Source: Candidatus Gemmiger faecavium (lineage in GTDB: Bacteria; Bacillota; Clostridia; Oscillospirales; Ruminococcaceae). Taken from it: DNA of 54,419 nucleotides. Shown piece by piece: positions 52,672 to 54,419 of the stretch. Position 1 is the stretch's first letter. Each line of letters begins with the position of its first letter. The DNA is taken from NCBI GenBank assembly GCA_019114415.1, contig DXFO01000010.1, positions 1 to 54,419 on the forward strand. Reading direction: 5' to 3'. The position numbers and the translations under genes were made by a program. Under the pieces are notes generated by a model. That model had not been told where the DNA came from. It ran no database searches and worked only from the letters and a program-made list of their open reading frames with translations.

Positions 52672-52874
52672 GAATTGTGAACGCAGAAAAATTCAATGCC
52701 TCAAAGGCAAGGCCCATCATCGAAAGAACCTGGCAGAACCGGCAAGCCTTGCCGTGCTGCGTGACATTAATATTGCGGTGATGCTTCTTGCAAAGTCCAG
52801 GACCGCCGCGCCTGCATATCGATGGCAGCCGGCGCTCTTTCTTACCACAAATATTTACACGGAGATTTCAAGCC

Positions 52875-53495
52875 ATGGCAAACCGTATCAATTATGACCG
52901 CGAGATGCAGACAGTGCTCGACCGCCTTGCTGCGGAAGACCAACGCCCCAGGCTGCTGCTGCACGCCTGCTGTGCTCCCTGTTCCAGCGCAACACTGGAA
53001 CGCCTTGCAGGACATTTTGAGCTTTCTATCCTGTATTACAACCCCAACATCTATCCCCCCGCCGAATACCACCGCCGGGAGGCCGAACTGGAGCGTTTTG
53101 TACACGATGCCGGTTACGAGGGTATCCCCGTAATTGAACTTCCCTATGAACCACAGGAATTTTATGATGCAATCCGTGGACTGGAGGAGGAACCGGAACG
53201 GGGCAGCCGGTGCACCGTGTGTTACCGTCTGCGGCTGGAGCGTGCCGCCCGGTACGCAGCGGAACATGATTTCCCGTGGTTTACCACCACTCTGTCCATC
53301 TCGCCGGTCAAAGACCCGGTACGGCTCAACACCATCGGGATGGAGCTGGCGGAGCAATACGGGCTGAATTATCTGCAAAGCGAGTTCCGCAAACGGGACG
53401 GCTACAAGCGGAGCCTTACCCTGAGCACCGAGTACGGACTGTACCGCCAGGACTACTGCGGCTGCGAATTCAGCAAAAAAGCACGCGGCGTCTGA
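52875..53495 (+). CDS. queH: Epoxyqueuosine reductase QueH
   Basis: A 206-residue iron-sulfur enzyme (DUF208) that carries out the last step of queuosine synthesis in tRNA and replaces the B12-dependent QueG. Cysteine motifs fit the family: LLLHACCAPCSS near residue 25, SRCTVCYRLRLE in the middle and DYCGCEFS near the end. YYNPNIYPPAEYHRR is a further signature. ATG 52875 gives MANRINYDREM with GGAG upstream; the earlier in-frame start lacks a ribosome site. It stands alone; no queA or tgt lies in the window. Confidence 0.92.
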   Translation: MANRINYDREMQTVLDRLAAEDQRPRLLLHACCAPCSSATLERLAGHFELSILYYNPNIYPPAEYHRREAELERFVHDAGYEGIPVIELPYEPQEFYDAIRGLEEEPERGSRCTVCYRLRLERAARYAAEHDFPWFTTTLSISPVKDPVRLNTIGMELAEQYGLNYLQSEFRKRDGYKRSLTLSTEYGLYRQDYCGCEFSKKARGV

Positions 53496-53522
53496 GAGAC
53501 GGCCCCGGCCAAGGCAAAATTC

Positions 53523-53562
53523 CGGCTGCGCAACCAATAGTTTACAGCCGGTTTCTTGTCTG
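53523..53562 (+). terminator. Probable terminator after queH
   Basis: CCGGCTG and CAGCCGG form a 7-base stem with a 16-base loop, followed by TTTCTTGTCT. It overlaps the -35 box of the next promoter. Confidence 0.5.
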
Positions 53563-53585
53563 TCCGGCAGGGCTCGGCTACACTG
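53557..53585 (+). promoter_or_regulatory. Promoter of the truncated XRE gene
   Basis: TTGTCT (53557-53562) and TACACT (53580-53585) have a 17-base spacer with GGC before the -10 box. The start is near 53592. Confidence 0.6.
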
Positions 53586-53638
53586 AATGCAGATACAGTG
53601 CCGGTTTGTCCCCGGCCCGGGAAAGGCGGAATACAAAC

Positions 53639-53824
53639 ATGAACGACCATGATACCAACTCCCAGACTGCTTATACCGGCCCGCTCCCGGAGCCCGAGCC
53701 CCTCGGTGCACGGATCCGCAGTTTCCGGACGCAGCAGGGTCTGTCCCAGGAAGCACTTGCCGAAAAGCTCGATGTATCCCGGCAGGCAGTGGCCAAATGG
53801 GAGCGGGGAGTTTCCCAAACTTAA
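53639..53824 (+). pseudogene. XRE-family repressor gene, truncated after the HTH
   Basis: The frame starts at ATG 53639 and codes for 61 residues. LGARIRSFRTQQGLSQEALA and KLDVSRQAVAKWERGVSQ form a complete five-helix-type XRE start, with the recognition helix intact. In full-length relatives the chain continues (typically Pro-Asp and a long sensor or membrane domain), but here it stops after Ser-Gln-Thr with TAA. From this point the base composition becomes AT-rich and the next gene is a mobile-element type. This suggests that an insertion cut the gene near 53815-53825. A short functional repressor is possible but less likely. Confidence 0.65.
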
Positions 53825-53888
53825 AGATACCACCACAAAACCCACGCTTACATTACTTCCAAACAAAACAATTTTGGAGGTAAACCCT

Positions 53889-54137
53889 ATGAAACGCCTT
53901 ATATCCTGCGAATATAACTTCGATAACTGCTGTGTTGAACTGAAATTTACAGATGGCAGCATGATTGCGATTGATACGATTGCCGTGGAGAATGAGGTTG
54001 CTGACAATATGTATCAAAGGTCGGAGCTTGATTATTTGATTTACAATGCACCGCTTGAATATGCCGATCTGATACTGAACGGTGATCCTGAAACCTATTT
54101 GAAAACCGTCACAGAGTATAAAACTTTAGATAACTGA
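53889..54137 (+). CDS. DUF6061 family protein of mobile elements
   Basis: An 82-residue protein, MKRLISCEYNFDNCCVELKF and onward, with an acidic second half (EYADLILNGDPETYLKTVTEY). I associate this sequence with DUF6061, a small family seen in conjugative elements of gut Clostridia; the function is unknown. GGAGG stands 8 bases before the ATG. Codon use is AT-richer than in the genes to the left. It is followed by a strong terminator, so it is probably a single-gene unit. It marks the left part of an element that continues past the window. Confidence 0.75.
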   Translation: MKRLISCEYNFDNCCVELKFTDGSMIAIDTIAVENEVADNMYQRSELDYLIYNAPLEYADLILNGDPETYLKTVTEYKTLDN

Positions 54138-54142
54138 TTGTT

Positions 54143-54180
54143 GTCCGTCCGTAAGAATCATCTTGCGGACGGATTTTTTT
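54143..54180 (+). terminator. Intrinsic terminator after the DUF6061 gene
   Basis: TCCGTCCGTAAGA and TCTTGCGGACGGA form a 13-base stem with one mismatch or wobble and an ATCA loop, followed by seven T. Confidence 0.92.
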
Positions 54181-54210
54181 GTGAACATTGTAAATTTTCT
54201 CTGAGATTTA

Positions 54211-54239
54211 TTGTAATTTCGACGATTTTGTGCTATAAT
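54211..54239 (+). promoter_or_regulatory. Strong promoter before the structured RNA
   Basis: TTGTAA (54211-54216) and TATAAT (54234-54239) have a 17-base spacer, with TGTGC before the -10 box (extended -10). The start is expected near 54246, exactly at the first base of the RNA's outer stem. Confidence 0.85.
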
Positions 54240-54245
54240 ATTTTA

Positions 54246-54419
54246 GCCAAACAAAGCTGAATAAGGAAAAGGACTACTTTTTACCAAGGGGATACTATAC
54301 CCTTTTTTGGTTATCATCTGATATGAGTTCGGTAAAAGCGCAACTCCACTCAGATGGTAACAAGGGTTTTCCTTTTCTGTTTGGGCTTTGTTTGGCGACA
54401 ATCGGAGGTTGCGTTTTTC
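54246..54419 (+). ncRNA. Highly structured RNA or long leader (runs to window end)
   Basis: The segment folds into nested helices. P1: GCCAAACAAAGC (54246-54257) with GCTTTGTTTGGC (54385-54396), 12 exact pairs. P2: AAGGAAAA (54263-54270) with TTTTCCTT (54367-54374). P3: ACCAAGGG with CCC and TTGGT (54283-54311). P4: GTTATCATCTGA (54310-54321) with TCAGATGGTAAC (54350-54361), one G-U pair, with an inner GAGTT/AACTC helix. After P1, GCGAC pairs with GTTGC, followed by TTTTT at the window end, a possible terminator. There is no open frame of note. It may be a stand-alone RNA or the attenuated leader of a gene to the right. Confidence 0.7.

Noticed and set aside
52672-52874. preQ1 riboswitch before queH
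   Set aside because: I looked for the class I and class II core patterns and did not see them; only an ordinary stem is visible.
54246-54419. Group II intron, hammerhead or 6S RNA for the terminal structure
   Set aside because: No domain V-like hairpin, no hammerhead core bases and no long rod with a central bubble; the folds seen form a junction instead.

Overview
The window looks like a chromosome segment of a GC-rich, low-motility gut Clostridium of the Oscillospiraceae (Ruminococcaceae) type, close in gene content to Gemmiger, Subdoligranulum or Faecalibacterium. This placement is an inference: it rests on Firmicutes gene orders (rimP-nusA-rnpM-ylxQ-infB-rbfA-nrnA, rpsO-pnp, secG-rnr), strong AGGAGG ribosome sites, sigma-A promoters with 17-18 bp spacers, a class B sortase and a vanG-type cluster. 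Both ends are AT-richer and carry pieces of mobile elements: a serine-recombinase tail at the left edge, and at the right edge an XRE repressor gene cut after its helix-turn-helix, followed by a DUF6061 gene and a structured RNA that runs to the window end.

Left part (0.4-7.2 kb): a PadR/DUF2812 sensor-type pair whose promoter carries two copies of one operator; a peroxide-defence pair (bcp, yaaA); and a BglG/GlcT-type antiterminator next to a glucose PTS permease (EIICBA), each preceded by its own RAT/terminator switch. Next (7.2-13.3 kb) comes a complete, compact vancomycin-resistance cluster of the D-Ala-D-Ser (vanG) type: vanR, vanS, ligase, vanXY, vanT. It is followed, convergently, by a cobalt ECF transporter (cbiMNQO) under a cobalamin riboswitch with an unusually long, structured linker before its terminator.

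Middle part (16.8-30.7 kb, all minus strand): a B12-type radical SAM protein with its DUF2344 partner, RNase R, SecG, topoisomerase IV (parC, parE), an acidic serine-rich membrane protein of unknown role, and dTDP-rhamnose genes rmlA, rmlD and rmlB without rmlC. From 30.8 to 33.3 kb, on the plus strand, lies a small lipoprotein that also ends in a sortase-type signal, a class B sortase and a membrane protein; I regard this as the most interesting protein-level system.

Right part (33.3-54.4 kb): pnp and rpsO, a predicted GT-C glycosyltransferase, the translation/RNA operon rimP to ribF with a terminator hairpin in its leader, a YhfC-type intramembrane protease, a two-gene split of the large BcrAD/HgdC-type dehydratase activator, queH for queuosine synthesis, and the broken XRE gene at the edge of the right-hand element.

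No rRNA, tRNA or CRISPR array was found. Promoters were found by eye as -35/-10 pairs and terminators by arm complementarity; none is experimentally shown.
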